Source: Desulfocurvibacter africanus subsp. africanus DSM 2603
GTDB lineage: Bacteria > Desulfobacterota > Desulfovibrionia > Desulfovibrionales > Desulfovibrionaceae
Length of the DNA: 64,000 nucleotides
NCBI RefSeq assembly: GCF_000422545.1
Contig: NZ_AULZ01000019.1
Location: 32,642-96,641, forward strand
Direction: 5' to 3'
Shown: one piece after another, positions 26,907 through 35,438 of the stretch
Numbering within the stretch: position 1 is the stretch's first letter
How the letters are laid out: each line of letters opens with the position of its first letter
Program-made: the position numbers and the translations under genes
The notes under the pieces: model-generated
The model's database searches: none
What the model saw: only the letters and a program-made list of their open reading frames with translations
Told to the model about the DNA's origin: nothing

Positions 26907-28966
26907 TGTGCCTCCCTGACCGCAAGCTCCTGGTGGACCCGCGCGTCGGATCCCGGAAGACGGACTATGAATTCGGAACCCGCGCCAGGCGAGCTCCTGA
27001 CCTCAATGCCTCCTCCATGGGCCTGGATGATGTGCCGCGAATGGTATAGGCCGATGCCCAGCCCCTTGTTCTTTGTCGTCTGGAAAGGTTTGAAGAGCCG
27101 GGTGCGGATGAACTCCGCGTCCATTCCGCAGCCCTGGTCACGCACAGCGAGCATGGCCTCGCCGTCTGATCCGCCGCGCACTTCGACCTCCACCGGGCCC
27201 TTGCCCCTGGTCGCTTCAGCGGCATTGAGCAACAGATTGAGCACGACCTTGCGCATCTCTTCCCGGTCCAGGCCCAGGACTACCCGTTCACCCCGGATGG
27301 CCACGGAAATGCCAGCCATCGCGGCGGCCTCCTCGACCAGGCCCAGGACGTCTGTGGGCTGCTTCCACATGTGGACATCCTCGGGAATGTCCTTGAGCTT
27401 GCTGATGAGGATCTTCATCCGTGATATAGTGCTGTCCAACGAATCGAGCATATCCGTCTGGAAATCCCGGTTGTTGATGTACTCGCGGGCGTTCTCGGTC
27501 AAAAGCGACAGGGTGTGCACGAGGTTCTTTAGGTCGTGCGCGATGAACGCCGAGACCCTTCCCAGGAGCTCCATCTCCCTGGACTGGGCCAAGGCCTCAG
27601 CCAGGCGCAGGCTTTGGATGGCTGATGACGCATGGTTGGCCATGGATGCCATGAGCTCGAAATCCTCCTGGTCATAGATCTCGTGTTCAATGATCGCAGG
27701 CCCGAGAAAGACGATGCCGACCATTTCCCCATGGGCCGTGAGCGGCACGGCGATGCGGAGGCTGCTCTGTTCTCCCTGACCGTCCCGGAGCTCCCCTGAT
27801 AGTTCCAGGGGGTAGCCCTTTGAAGCCAAGGTCCGCACGAAGGGGTCCTTGGCCTGGAGGAGGGTCGGGCAGGCCTGGTGCTCGACGTTCTCCACAGGGA
27901 AGAAGTCCCCCTGGTTCAGGTCCTTGAGATAGAGCACGGCCGAGCGCAGGCCGAAGACCTCGCAAAAGCTGAGCAGGATGGAGGCATGGAGCTCCTGCGG
28001 GTTTTTGGCTGCGGCGAGCCGCCTGGCGACGAGCATCCATTGTGAGCGATAGTCGTACTTGTCCTCATAGAAGTGGCGCTGGATGAAGTCCCGTATGCGA
28101 CATCTCAACGATTCGGACAGCACAAGAATGAGCAGGGCCAGGCCACAGAGCAGTGCCAAGGCCATAATGAGCGAGGCCTGCAGCGAGTCGTCCAGGACTT
28201 GCCTTCCGGCGCTGAGCAGTCCGAAGGCAAAGAGGTAGGCGCCGAAGGCGAAGAGCACGACTGACTTGTAGGCCATTGGAGGCGAGACGCTGACCCGCAC
28301 TCCCCCTCCGCGCTCGAAGTGCGAGTACGCCACCATGAGGATGCCGCAGGCCAGCCCCAGAGACCTGACGGGCAGCAGAGAGAACTTCAGATGTCCGAGC
28401 AGAAAGGCCTGACTGTAGAAAAGCAGGCTGGCCACGAGGGCTACGCCGCAACCGAGCACCGTGAACTTGATCTTCCAGCGGTCCGCATGGGTGCTGGCCA
28501 GCAGAGTCGTTTCCAGCCGGATGAGCGTCAGCAGTATGCTCAGCGTCAGGGCGGCATAGAAAACCAATGCTGTGACATGCAGATGGATGAACTGGCTGCC
28601 CGCCAACTGCAAGGCGAAGAGCCTTTCGGGTCCAAGGAGCACGGGGACAGCGGGCAGGATCGAGAAGACAGCCAAGAGGAGCAATGCCTCCAGGGAGCGC
28701 CTGGTCTTCCCTCGTGCGAACCTCTGGCTCATGAGCAGCCAAAGGGGGGCCAGCAGCCCCTCGCCGACCATTGCCGCCCTGCGCAGCAGGGGAGCCCGGT
28801 ATGGAATGGCCAGGGACATGGCGTCGAGCGCGTCGATGGTCGCCATGACCAGCAGGGCCGCCGCAAGGAGCATAGTGCTCCTGGAGCGCTCACGCCAGGC
28901 GAGGGTGGAGATCGCGTAAAGCGCCGCGAGGGACAAGCAGGTCATGGAGAGAACGGTATGCAGCAC
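26903..28966 (-). CDS. prsK: PrsK, membrane sensor histidine kinase
   Basis: A 687-residue kinase. About eight membrane helices fill residues 1-280. A GAF-like sensor region lies at about 310-450, the histidine of FIAHDLKNLVHTL is near 480, and the ATPase domain has LNLLLNAAEAT (N box), DQGCGMD (G1) and GLGIGLYHSRHI (G2). This is the PrsK architecture of exosortase loci. It should sense an unknown cue and phosphorylate PrsR, encoded downstream with a four-base ATGA overlap. It heads the minus-strand run prsK-prsR-exosortase-epsI. Confidence 0.92.
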   Translation of the reverse strand: MLHTVLSMTCLSLAALYAISTLAWRERSRSTMLLAAALLVMATIDALDAMSLAIPYRAPLLRRAAMVGEGLLAPLWLLMSQRFARGKTRRSLEALLLLAVFSILPAVPVLLGPERLFALQLAGSQFIHLHVTALVFYAALTLSILLTLIRLETTLLASTHADRWKIKFTVLGCGVALVASLLFYSQAFLLGHLKFSLLPVRSLGLACGILMVAYSHFERGGGVRVSVSPPMAYKSVVLFAFGAYLFAFGLLSAGRQVLDDSLQASLIMALALLCGLALLILVLSESLRCRIRDFIQRHFYEDKYDYRSQWMLVARRLAAAKNPQELHASILLSFCEVFGLRSAVLYLKDLNQGDFFPVENVEHQACPTLLQAKDPFVRTLASKGYPLELSGELRDGQGEQSSLRIAVPLTAHGEMVGIVFLGPAIIEHEIYDQEDFELMASMANHASSAIQSLRLAEALAQSREMELLGRVSAFIAHDLKNLVHTLSLLTENAREYINNRDFQTDMLDSLDSTISRMKILISKLKDIPEDVHMWKQPTDVLGLVEEAAAMAGISVAIRGERVVLGLDREEMRKVVLNLLLNAAEATRGKGPVEVEVRGGSDGEAMLAVRDQGCGMDAEFIRTRLFKPFQTTKNKGLGIGLYHSRHIIQAHGGGIEVRSSPGAGSEFIVRLPGSDARVHQELAVREAQ

Positions 28967-28981
28967 GTTGATCCTTGTCGG

Positions 28982-29386
28982 CTATCTTGTGCGTGCCGGG
29001 TCCGTGAGGCGTGACAATTGCTCAGGGCGGACCGCCTCGCGCTCCTGCTCCGGATCCTTCTTCCCGCCGATCATGAAGCCGCCGGCGCCAGGAGCGTGTC
29101 GATCGGGCGTGGGACGGGCTTGTGGAAAATGCGCTCCGCTGGATTCGAAAACCCCGGGCAAAGGCGCGCCGCGGGACGTACGCAGCTGGCCGTTGCGGAG
29201 GAACTCACAGGCCTCCATGGGAGTTCCCTGCGTTGTGCATCCATTGCAGCCTTCGATTATCCGTTCCTGCCAATCGATGACTTGCAGCAAGGATCGCTGA
29301 CAGCTCCATGTCCTATTCTTCGTGGTCCGTCCGGCCTCAAATCGAGAGGACATGACGGGAGACAGCGATGCTAGTCCGCGCTTCAT
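28982..29386 (-). CDS. Possible small hypothetical protein upstream of prsK
   Basis: An open frame of about 134 codons ending 15 bases before prsK on the same strand. It has a Cys/Trp-containing core (CQRSLLQVIDWQERIIEGCNGC) and then a Pro/Arg-rich tail. No domain is recognised and no good ribosome binding site is seen, so this may be chance. The rest of the 28967-29701 gap has nothing else I can support; it should hold the divergent promoters of prsK and the export gene. Confidence 0.3.
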   Translation of the reverse strand: MKRGLASLSPVMSSRFEAGRTTKNRTWSCQRSLLQVIDWQERIIEGCNGCTTQGTPMEACEFLRNGQLRTSRGAPLPGVFESSGAHFPQARPTPDRHAPGAGGFMIGGKKDPEQEREAVRPEQLSRLTDPARTR

Positions 29387-29701
29387 GCCGCCTGGGCGCA
29401 ATGCTGGCCGAGTTCCGTGAATATGCATCATTTTCATCGCACCTGCAGGAACCTCCCTTTGTCCCGCCTCCAGATCATTTCCGCTCCCATTCCCTTTTCA
29501 GACCTGGGTCGCAGAAGAGAACGGAGGACCAATGCAATCTATACGACAATCCACTAAAAAATTACAAGCTCGTTACAGGAAAAGACTTGCATTCAGTCCG
29601 ACAATTTGGAATCACCCTATACAGTGCGCGCATTGTGTGCGTCTTCCGATTGCCTCTTCGTAGATGCGCGTCTCAGGGTGAGACGAAACAGCGAGGTGCG
29701 T

Positions 29702-30268
29702 ATGACAGCAATTCGAGCGCTCATGCTCATGATGACCGTGTGGGTTTTGGCTCCGGGCGTGGCGATATCCGCGAGCGCTGCTGATTCCGGTAACTTCAAG
29801 CTGGGGCCGGGAGATCTGATCGAGATCTCAGTCTGGGAGGAGCCAAGCCTGACGCGGTCCGTACGGGTGCGGCCCGACGGACTGATCTCCTTTCCCCTGG
29901 CCGGGGAGGTGCAGGCCAGCGGCAGGACCGTGCCCGAGGTCCAGGTCGAGCTGGAAAAGCTCATCCGCGCCTTTGTCCCCGATGCTCCGGTGACGGTCAT
30001 GCTGGTGGAGCTTGCGAGCAAGAAGATCTATGTCCTCGGCAGCGTGCAGACCCCCGGAGTCATTCCGCTGTACGAGCCCATCCGGGTTCTCCAGGCGCTG
30101 TCCCGGGCAGGCGGTCTGGACCAGTATGCGAGCGACGACATCATCATCCTCAGGGAGACCGAGAAGGGACAAGTTGTCCTGGAGTTCGACTATGATGAGG
30201 TCTCCGGGGGCAAGAAACTGGAGCAGAACATCTTTCTGCAATCCAACGACACCATCGTCGTGCCCTGA
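29702..30268 (+). CDS. Polysaccharide export protein (Wza-like, XrtA system)
   Basis: A 188-residue periplasmic/outer-membrane export protein with an N-terminal signal peptide (about 1-25). The poly-export domain follows (YKLGPGD-type start FKLGPGDLIEISVWEEPSL, then RPDGLISFPLAGEVQASG). A SLBB-like domain (KKIYVLGSVQTPGVIPLYEPIRVLQAL) comes next. It lacks the long Wza C-terminal helix, as is usual for the exosortase-locus version. It should form the ring through which polymer crosses the periplasm. The start at 29702 gives a complete signal peptide; an AGGTG lies just upstream. It is 15 bases before the outer-membrane barrel gene. Confidence 0.88.
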   Translation: MTAIRALMLMMTVWVLAPGVAISASAADSGNFKLGPGDLIEISVWEEPSLTRSVRVRPDGLISFPLAGEVQASGRTVPEVQVELEKLIRAFVPDAPVTVMLVELASKKIYVLGSVQTPGVIPLYEPIRVLQALSRAGGLDQYASDDIIILRETEKGQVVLEFDYDEVSGGKKLEQNIFLQSNDTIVVP

Positions 30269-30283
30269 TCCGGCCGGACTGGC

Positions 30284-31450
30284 ATGATCCCGAGCAAGCT
30301 TGTGCCGCCAAGCGCCATCTGGCGCGTCCTGCCATTCATCCTGTGCATGGCCTTGCCGAACGCGGCCCGGGGGGATTGGGCCTGGGAGGCTGTCCCGAAG
30401 CTAGTCAACGAGTTCGCCTACGATGACAACATCCTCTACGAGGGCGAGTCGGGCCTGGAGTATCAGCTGTCGCCCGCGATCCTGCTCTCCGGCCAGGACA
30501 GGCGCACAGGAGCCAATTTGTCCGCGAGGTTGGCCGTGTTTCGCTATCTTACCGATAGTGGGGTGCGTTCTGATTTCAATCGGACCAATCAGTACTACGC
30601 TACTGACGTTTTGCATCAGGCTGCGCGGCGACTTACTGTCGGTGCCTTCGCATCGCTGAGCATCACTGACAGTACTACGCAGGCGATCGAGGAAACTGGG
30701 ATAGCTGCCGACGACAGCAAGGTCCACGCTTTCACCATCGGCTCCCGCGCCAATTGGGGTCTTGATCGCTTGAGCAGCCTAAGCCTGAGCTATGGGCTTG
30801 ACGGCTACATCTACGAGAGCGGCAATTTTTCCGACAGCCTGCGGCACAAGGTCTCGCTCGGGCTGACCCGGTCGCTGGACGCCAGGACAAGCGGATCGGT
30901 CACCACCTCCTACGAGAACTACCGCTTCAATATTGGCGAAAACGATACTGCCACGAGTCACACAGGAGCACTGTACTTCGGGCTCGGCCATGCGTTCAGC
31001 TCCAGGCTGCTGGCAGAGGCCAGCCTGGGTGGCGGAGTAGTGCACTCCGACCAGAGCGAGGACTCGTCCTACAATGCTCTGGGCTCAGCAAGCCTGTCCT
31101 ACTCATGGCGCCAGGCTGATGCCCGATTCGCCTTGAGCAGGTCCTATGAACGTTCGGTGCTTGATGAGGTTCTGCTGGTGGATGCCGTGACCTTGGGAAC
31201 GAGCTACCGCCCCCTGGAAGATCTTGCTCTGTCAGTTGGCGCAGTCTACAGGCAATCGCAGAGTACTGACTCTGATGACGCGGAGGTCTCTGACTACTTT
31301 TCCGTGTACGAATCCGTGGGTTACGCATTATCGCAAAACTGGACGTTATCCCTTTCGCACACATACTCGCACGTGGATTCATTGTCGGATGAGCAGGGCA
31401 GCAATCGCTTCATCCTGTCTATCTCCTGGGCCAAGGCCTTTCCCCTATAG
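30284..31450 (+). CDS. PEP-CTERM-locus outer-membrane beta-barrel protein
   Basis: A 388-residue outer-membrane barrel protein with a signal peptide (about 1-25) and alternating-hydrophobicity strands throughout (for example LSLSYGLDGYIY, GSVTTSYENYRF, WTLSLSHTYSHV). It matches in layout the large barrel of exosortase loci that pairs with the export protein encoded immediately upstream. It may form the outer-membrane exit channel. The TAG stop codon is supplied by the first bases of a MITE-like repeat (31448). The original C-terminus was thus replaced or trimmed, and the protein ends KAFPL rather than with the terminal aromatic residue usual for barrels. Confidence 0.87.
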   Translation: MIPSKLVPPSAIWRVLPFILCMALPNAARGDWAWEAVPKLVNEFAYDDNILYEGESGLEYQLSPAILLSGQDRRTGANLSARLAVFRYLTDSGVRSDFNRTNQYYATDVLHQAARRLTVGAFASLSITDSTTQAIEETGIAADDSKVHAFTIGSRANWGLDRLSSLSLSYGLDGYIYESGNFSDSLRHKVSLGLTRSLDARTSGSVTTSYENYRFNIGENDTATSHTGALYFGLGHAFSSRLLAEASLGGGVVHSDQSEDSSYNALGSASLSYSWRQADARFALSRSYERSVLDEVLLVDAVTLGTSYRPLEDLALSVGAVYRQSQSTDSDDAEVSDYFSVYESVGYALSQNWTLSLSHTYSHVDSLSDEQGSNRFILSISWAKAFPL

Positions 31451-31574
31451 AGCAGATTGCTTTAAGACGCCCGCTCCGGCGTTGACGGCGCAAGTGAATT
31501 GCGCCTACGCCTACGCGGCTGCAAGCCATGCCGACGCATGGCTTGCAGAGCATTTTCAAAAGCAAAATGCTCTA
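31448..31574 (+). repeat. MITE-like repeat, copy 2
   Basis: Same family as 1265-1393, in the same orientation, with one T missing in the TTTT run near the left end. TA bounds both ends. Its first three bases form the stop codon of the outer-membrane barrel gene. Confidence 0.9.
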
Positions 31575-31718
31575 ACGGCCGCCGCCGCGCGATCCTCCCA
31601 TCCACGTTCATGAGCTTCTCCCGTAACGGCGCAACCCGCAAAATGGCTTCCGAGAATCCCGGCAGCATGGCTCTGAGGCTGGAGAGTCTCCGGGGATTTC
31701 CTCCATGTCATGTCTACA

Positions 31719-31735
31719 TGTAGGCGGCTTTAACA
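31719..31735 (+). promoter_or_regulatory. Putative PrsR enhancer site A2
   Basis: TGTAGGCGGCTTTAACA, a weaker match to the 17-bp motif (14 of 17 to the site at 2314-2330), located 22 bases upstream of site A1. Confidence 0.5.
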
Positions 31736-31740
31736 GCTGG

Positions 31741-31757
31741 TGTCGGTCGGTTTTACA
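31741..31757 (+). promoter_or_regulatory. Putative PrsR enhancer site A1
   Basis: TGTCGGTCGGTTTTACA, 15 of 17 identical to both B sites. Its centre lies about 96 bases upstream of the predicted start point, almost the same distance as B1 from its promoter. Confidence 0.65.
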
Positions 31758-31818
31758 AAAGAGCGGGCGGTCAAGGGGCTTTTTAAAATAAATATATTAA
31801 AAATCAATATATTATACG

Positions 31819-31836
31819 CAGGCACCCTCCTTGCTA
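31819..31836 (+). promoter_or_regulatory. Sigma-54 (-24/-12) promoter of the second PEP-CTERM gene
   Basis: GGCACCCTCCTTGCT agrees with the sigma-54 consensus at both elements (GGCAC at -24, TTGCT at -12), with 10 bases between GG (31821-31822) and GC (31833-31834). The start codon is 65 bases downstream. Confidence 0.8.
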
Positions 31837-31898
31837 AACAGAGTTAAACTTAGAGGCCGGTTGGTGGCTGAAACAGAAATTTCTTTAGGAGGTGGTTT

Positions 31899-32438
31899 AT
31901 GAGGCGTTTGATGTCGGCTGTTATAATCTCACTTGTCATGCTGGTTATCTCTGCGTCACAGGCTGCTGCAACCGCTTGGGTGGATGTGTATGATCCTTAT
32001 GATGTTAAGTTGGATAGCTATAGACCATATACATACACGCACAATCTTATCGAGCATGGATTCACTCCGGGTGAGGACCTCATCACCAACGCTGAACTGT
32101 CCATCAATCTTTATGATGACTCTTGGCACGACGGTTGGGAGCTGGCGAAAATCGACTTGGTTGGGTATTTCTTCGAAGATACGACTTATGACTTTTCCTA
32201 CGAGGATCTTGAAATCGGCCTTAGCCTCCTCGGCCTGCTGAAGCTCAATCTGGATGGCACGTTGACGGTTGCGATTACCCGAGCGATTGGAGACTTCATG
32301 TTCGGCGACTCGACTCTGACCGCTTGGGGTTACGATAATACCCCAGTCCCCGAGCCCTGCACCATGGCTCTGCTTGGCGCGGGCATGGGCATGATCGGGC
32401 TTGCCCGCTACAGAAGGCGGCGCGGCCTAGAACTCTGA
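31899..32438 (+). CDS. PEP-CTERM-anchored exported protein
   Basis: A 179-residue secreted protein. It has a signal peptide at about 1-25, a body rich in Tyr, Asp and Trp with no recognised domain, and a C-terminal sorting signal: PEP at about 151-153, a hydrophobic Gly-rich helix, then RYRRRR. The PEPCTM-LLGAG part closely resembles that of the protein at 1457-2125, so both are likely handled by the same exosortase. AGGAGG sits just before the ATG. A sigma-54 promoter and two enhancer-like sites precede it, and a strong terminator follows, so it is a single-gene unit. The function of the mature domain is unknown. Confidence 0.87.
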   Translation: MRRLMSAVIISLVMLVISASQAAATAWVDVYDPYDVKLDSYRPYTYTHNLIEHGFTPGEDLITNAELSINLYDDSWHDGWELAKIDLVGYFFEDTTYDFSYEDLEIGLSLLGLLKLNLDGTLTVAITRAIGDFMFGDSTLTAWGYDNTPVPEPCTMALLGAGMGMIGLARYRRRRGLEL

Positions 32439-32521
32439 TCGCCGGGTTGCTCAGGTCCGGCGATCCGAGCTTGGCCCGAAAGCGCTTGGGACCTGAAAAG
32501 CCGAATCGTTTCCTTGCAGTA

Positions 32522-32558
32522 AACCGGCAGGGTGTAACAGCCCTGCCGGTTTTTTTTG
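32522..32558 (+). terminator. Rho-independent terminator
   Basis: An 11-bp stem (32522-32532 with 32541-32551, AACCGGCAGGG/CCCTGCCGGTT) with an 8-base loop and a run of eight T. It ends the PEP-CTERM transcription unit. Confidence 0.92.
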
Positions 32559-32580
32559 ATCCGGGCGCAAATCACTGTTG

Positions 32581-32615
32581 GCCTGATGCCTGACGCCTGA
32601 CGCCTGACGCCTGAC
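32581..32615. repeat. Tandem heptamer repeat
   Basis: Five consecutive copies of GCCTGAC (the first with a final T). No gene is seen in 32559-32892, which also holds short hairpins such as GCCAGGC/GCCTGGC and CGGATGC/GCATCCG. Confidence 0.85.
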
Positions 32616-32892
32616 GCTATGGACCTTCACGGCCAAGTTGTCGGGGAGCAGGTCAGGTGCAAAAGCGGAGCGTGGTCTTGACTTGAGGCGGGGCTGGAAT
32701 CACAGCCCTGGCCCCTTTCTGTTTCGGCGGCCGGTTTCAAACTCCAAACACCGCCAGGCTTGAGCCTGGCCCAAGCCTGGCGCACGGATGCTTCGCATCC
32801 GCGAACCATCCTGGGCTGTCGTCACGGGAAATCCATCGCCTGCGGCAGGTGCGGTGAGGCCATCTTGCCCGTGGAAAACCGATCGTGGCTCA

Positions 32893-33951
32893 TCAGCCTG
32901 GGCAGAGGTAGGTGATTTCATGGAATCGTGCGATCAGGGTTGGGCACGGGCGAGTGCTCGCTTCAGGCGAATGAAGGAAGTGGTTGTAGTAGTTTTCAAG
33001 CTGGTAGCTGGTCCAGAAGTCGGCATCCGACAGGGCTTCCGTGTTAATGTCCAATGCCTTCAGAATGTATGCGACCTCGAACCCGGTGGGATGGTATGAA
33101 AAGCAGTAGCAATTATTGGCCAGGTCGGACAATGGGATTTTGATGAAGTTCTTTGCGCAGCGCTCTGCCTCCGGTAGAAGTTCCTTTTTCGTGTTTGCTC
33201 CGAGCTTCCAGGCCATGGCCAAGGGAAACAAGGTGTAAGGCAGATATCCCACGGTCGCTTCGGATTGGGTCTTGCGTTCGGTCAAGAGAAGCCGAATCAG
33301 GTCGCGAGACTCGCGACCTCGTTTGGCCATAAAGGAACGCGGATTGATCTTCATGTGAATGAGGTCCTTCGCGTACCAGGCATGCCGATGTACGTTGGCG
33401 AAGAAGCGGTCGCAGGTGCTCAGAAGATTCTCATCGTTGGAAAGCTTGGCCACTACAAGGCTCATGACGCCGAACCACAACTGCTGGTTCAATGACGAGT
33501 GGATCGGCCCGGTTGTGCCATCGATGTTGAGTATGGCCCAAAGATTCACGGAAGGCTCGAAATGGTGCTTCAGGGCAAGCCTCCTGGCTACCTCCAGGTA
33601 ATGGTGGTCCTCCAGGCATCTGCAGGCCGCGACCAAGGCCTCCATGACCCAGGCCTGCCCGACGATTCCGTTCGGAAAGGAGCGATTGGCGTTCAGGATC
33701 ATGAAGCTGGCGGAGAAGGGGCAAAATCTTTGCTCCAGGATCGCCTTGATCGATCTGTACACCAGGTCCTTGTAGGCGCCGTTCCCTGTAAGGGCGTATG
33801 CCTTGGCATTGGTTACCGCCCAGTGACAGGTGTTCCTGGCCGGAGTCTCCATCTGTTCCCAGGGGCCGTTGTATCCCGGAGGGTAAAGCCCGGCCTTGCA
33901 TAGATGTATTCCTCTTTCGGCCGCAGTGACAATGAGCTCGGGTATGTTCAT
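32893..33951 (-). CDS. Unknown protein, possible alpha/alpha-toroid
   Basis: A 352-residue protein with no signal peptide. I do not recognise the family. It is largely helical, with repeated Trp/His-rich helices (ARNTCHWAVTNAKAYALTGN, GIVGQAWVMEALVAACRCLED, SLNQQLWFGVMSLVVAKLS), and this spacing recalls alpha/alpha-toroid glycosidases or epimerases. The location 167 bases downstream of a glycosyltransferase gene on the same strand suggests a carbohydrate role (inference). The start at 33951 (MNIPELI) is chosen because upstream residues look non-coding; the frame is open to 34104. Confidence 0.72.
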   Translation of the reverse strand: MNIPELIVTAAERGIHLCKAGLYPPGYNGPWEQMETPARNTCHWAVTNAKAYALTGNGAYKDLVYRSIKAILEQRFCPFSASFMILNANRSFPNGIVGQAWVMEALVAACRCLEDHHYLEVARRLALKHHFEPSVNLWAILNIDGTTGPIHSSLNQQLWFGVMSLVVAKLSNDENLLSTCDRFFANVHRHAWYAKDLIHMKINPRSFMAKRGRESRDLIRLLLTERKTQSEATVGYLPYTLFPLAMAWKLGANTKKELLPEAERCAKNFIKIPLSDLANNCYCFSYHPTGFEVAYILKALDINTEALSDADFWTSYQLENYYNHFLHSPEASTRPCPTLIARFHEITYLCPG

Positions 33952-34118
33952 CGCAGTTGGCACCTGATGGTTGAGGGGCTTGGCATTCAGTGGGTTTCGG
34001 GCCGCGCCGGACGGCATTGGAGGTGCGGAACGCGCGACAAGCTCATGACGGTCCGGCCAATGGACAGTGGCTGACAGTGGCTGACGATGGTTGACGCATG
34101 GCACGGTGCGGCATCAGG

Positions 34119-35438
34119 TTAAGTGTGATTGCCGGGCCGAACGGTTGTCAGGTTTTCCAGTATCCCGGCCAGCTTGGTGGTTTCTGCTTTACGCTCGTAG
34201 GGAGACAGATCCAGGGACTTGTCTAACTTGAGTTCTCCCTGCAATAGGGAATGCAGGACCTGCTTGATTCCCGCCACATCATCCTGCCTTACGCATATGC
34301 CTGCCTTGCATTCGTTGATGAGCTCATGGACCGCTCCTGCATCCGTAAACGCCAGGATGGGCTGTCTGGCCGCAAGATAGTCGAAGCTCTTGGATGGGAT
34401 CATGATTTCTATCCGCGGCTGGAAAAGCAACAGCAAATCCGAGTCAACAGCAGCCTGCAGCGCTTGTCTGTATGGAACGATCCCATGGATGGTGACGATA
34501 TCCTCCAGGTTGAGCCGCTCGACAGTCTCCGCCAGCCCGTCAAAGTGTGGTCCATAGAAGTCGACTCTCATCCTTTTGGACGACGCACTGTTTTCCTTCA
34601 GGACTTCCGCCAGGGCGCAAAGAAAACGGCTCGGGTCACGTCCGATGTAGAACTCGCCCATGTGGCTTATGACGAGGCGATCGTCCGTTCGTTTCCTCGT
34701 GGGAACATCGTCCGAGTCATAGCCATTGAAGATGACATGGGCCTTGGATTGAAGTCCAAGATCGGGATTGTCGATGCACAACTGCCGGCGGGCCTGTTTC
34801 GTGGTGCAGATGATGGCTGCCGAGCGGCGGAGGATCATGCGCTCGATACGGGTATTCAGCCACAGGATATGGGGAGGCACAGGCTTGACCCCTTCCCTGG
34901 AGAAAAAGGTCCACAGATCGCGACAGTCAAGAATGAGCGTGGCTCCCGTGATGCATGAAAGGATGTAGCCGACGGCTCCCACGGAAAACGGAGGCACCGT
35001 GGCGTATATGTGCTTGATATGGTTGCGGCGCATGATGCCCAGTCCGGCAGCGACCGCCGGAATGATCCACCCGTTCATGCGGTCGGGGATATTCAGGGTC
35101 GAGGCGAGATCCCTGGCAACCTGCCGCAGCCTGGATGTCGCTCCGCCATTCGAACCGGTCCGGTCGTCTCCCTCCGCCTGATGCGCGCCCGGCTGCGTTC
35201 GTCTTAGCCTCAGGATCAATTCCCACGGCGTTGTCCACTGCGGCGCGCGTATGACATTCGCCTCGCCGACATCCTCAAGCCGCCCCGGATCAATGGCATC
35301 ATATGCTTCCGGCTTGACGGTCAGGACATGCGGCCGCCAGCCTTGCCCCGGCAGGTACTTGACGAACTTCTGGGTCCGAATCGCACCCACCGCGGCATCT
35401 GGCGGGAAGTGGTAGGCGATCATCAGCAATGGCTTCAT
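34119..35438 (-). CDS. GT4-type glycosyltransferase
   Basis: A 439-residue GT-B glycosyltransferase opening MKPLLMIAYHFPPDAAVGAIR, the same acceptor-domain type as the enzyme at 2761-4056. LVISHMGEFYIGRDP and IMIPSKSFDYLAARQPILAFTDAG mark the donor-binding half. It should act on the lipid-linked repeat unit. Its start codon overlaps the stop of the flippase gene (ATGA, 35435-35438), so the two are translationally coupled. The frame upstream of 35438 belongs to the flippase region and is spurious. Confidence 0.88.
   Translation of the reverse strand: MKPLLMIAYHFPPDAAVGAIRTQKFVKYLPGQGWRPHVLTVKPEAYDAIDPGRLEDVGEANVIRAPQWTTPWELILRLRRTQPGAHQAEGDDRTGSNGGATSRLRQVARDLASTLNIPDRMNGWIIPAVAAGLGIMRRNHIKHIYATVPPFSVGAVGYILSCITGATLILDCRDLWTFFSREGVKPVPPHILWLNTRIERMILRRSAAIICTTKQARRQLCIDNPDLGLQSKAHVIFNGYDSDDVPTRKRTDDRLVISHMGEFYIGRDPSRFLCALAEVLKENSASSKRMRVDFYGPHFDGLAETVERLNLEDIVTIHGIVPYRQALQAAVDSDLLLLFQPRIEIMIPSKSFDYLAARQPILAFTDAGAVHELINECKAGICVRQDDVAGIKQVLHSLLQGELKLDKSLDLSPYERKAETTKLAGILENLTTVRPGNHT

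Noticed and set aside
29520..29620. Sigma-54 promoter before the Wza-like export gene
   Set aside because: A GG...GC pair exists (near GGAAAAGACTTGC), but the spacing is nine, not ten, and no 17-bp enhancer site is near.
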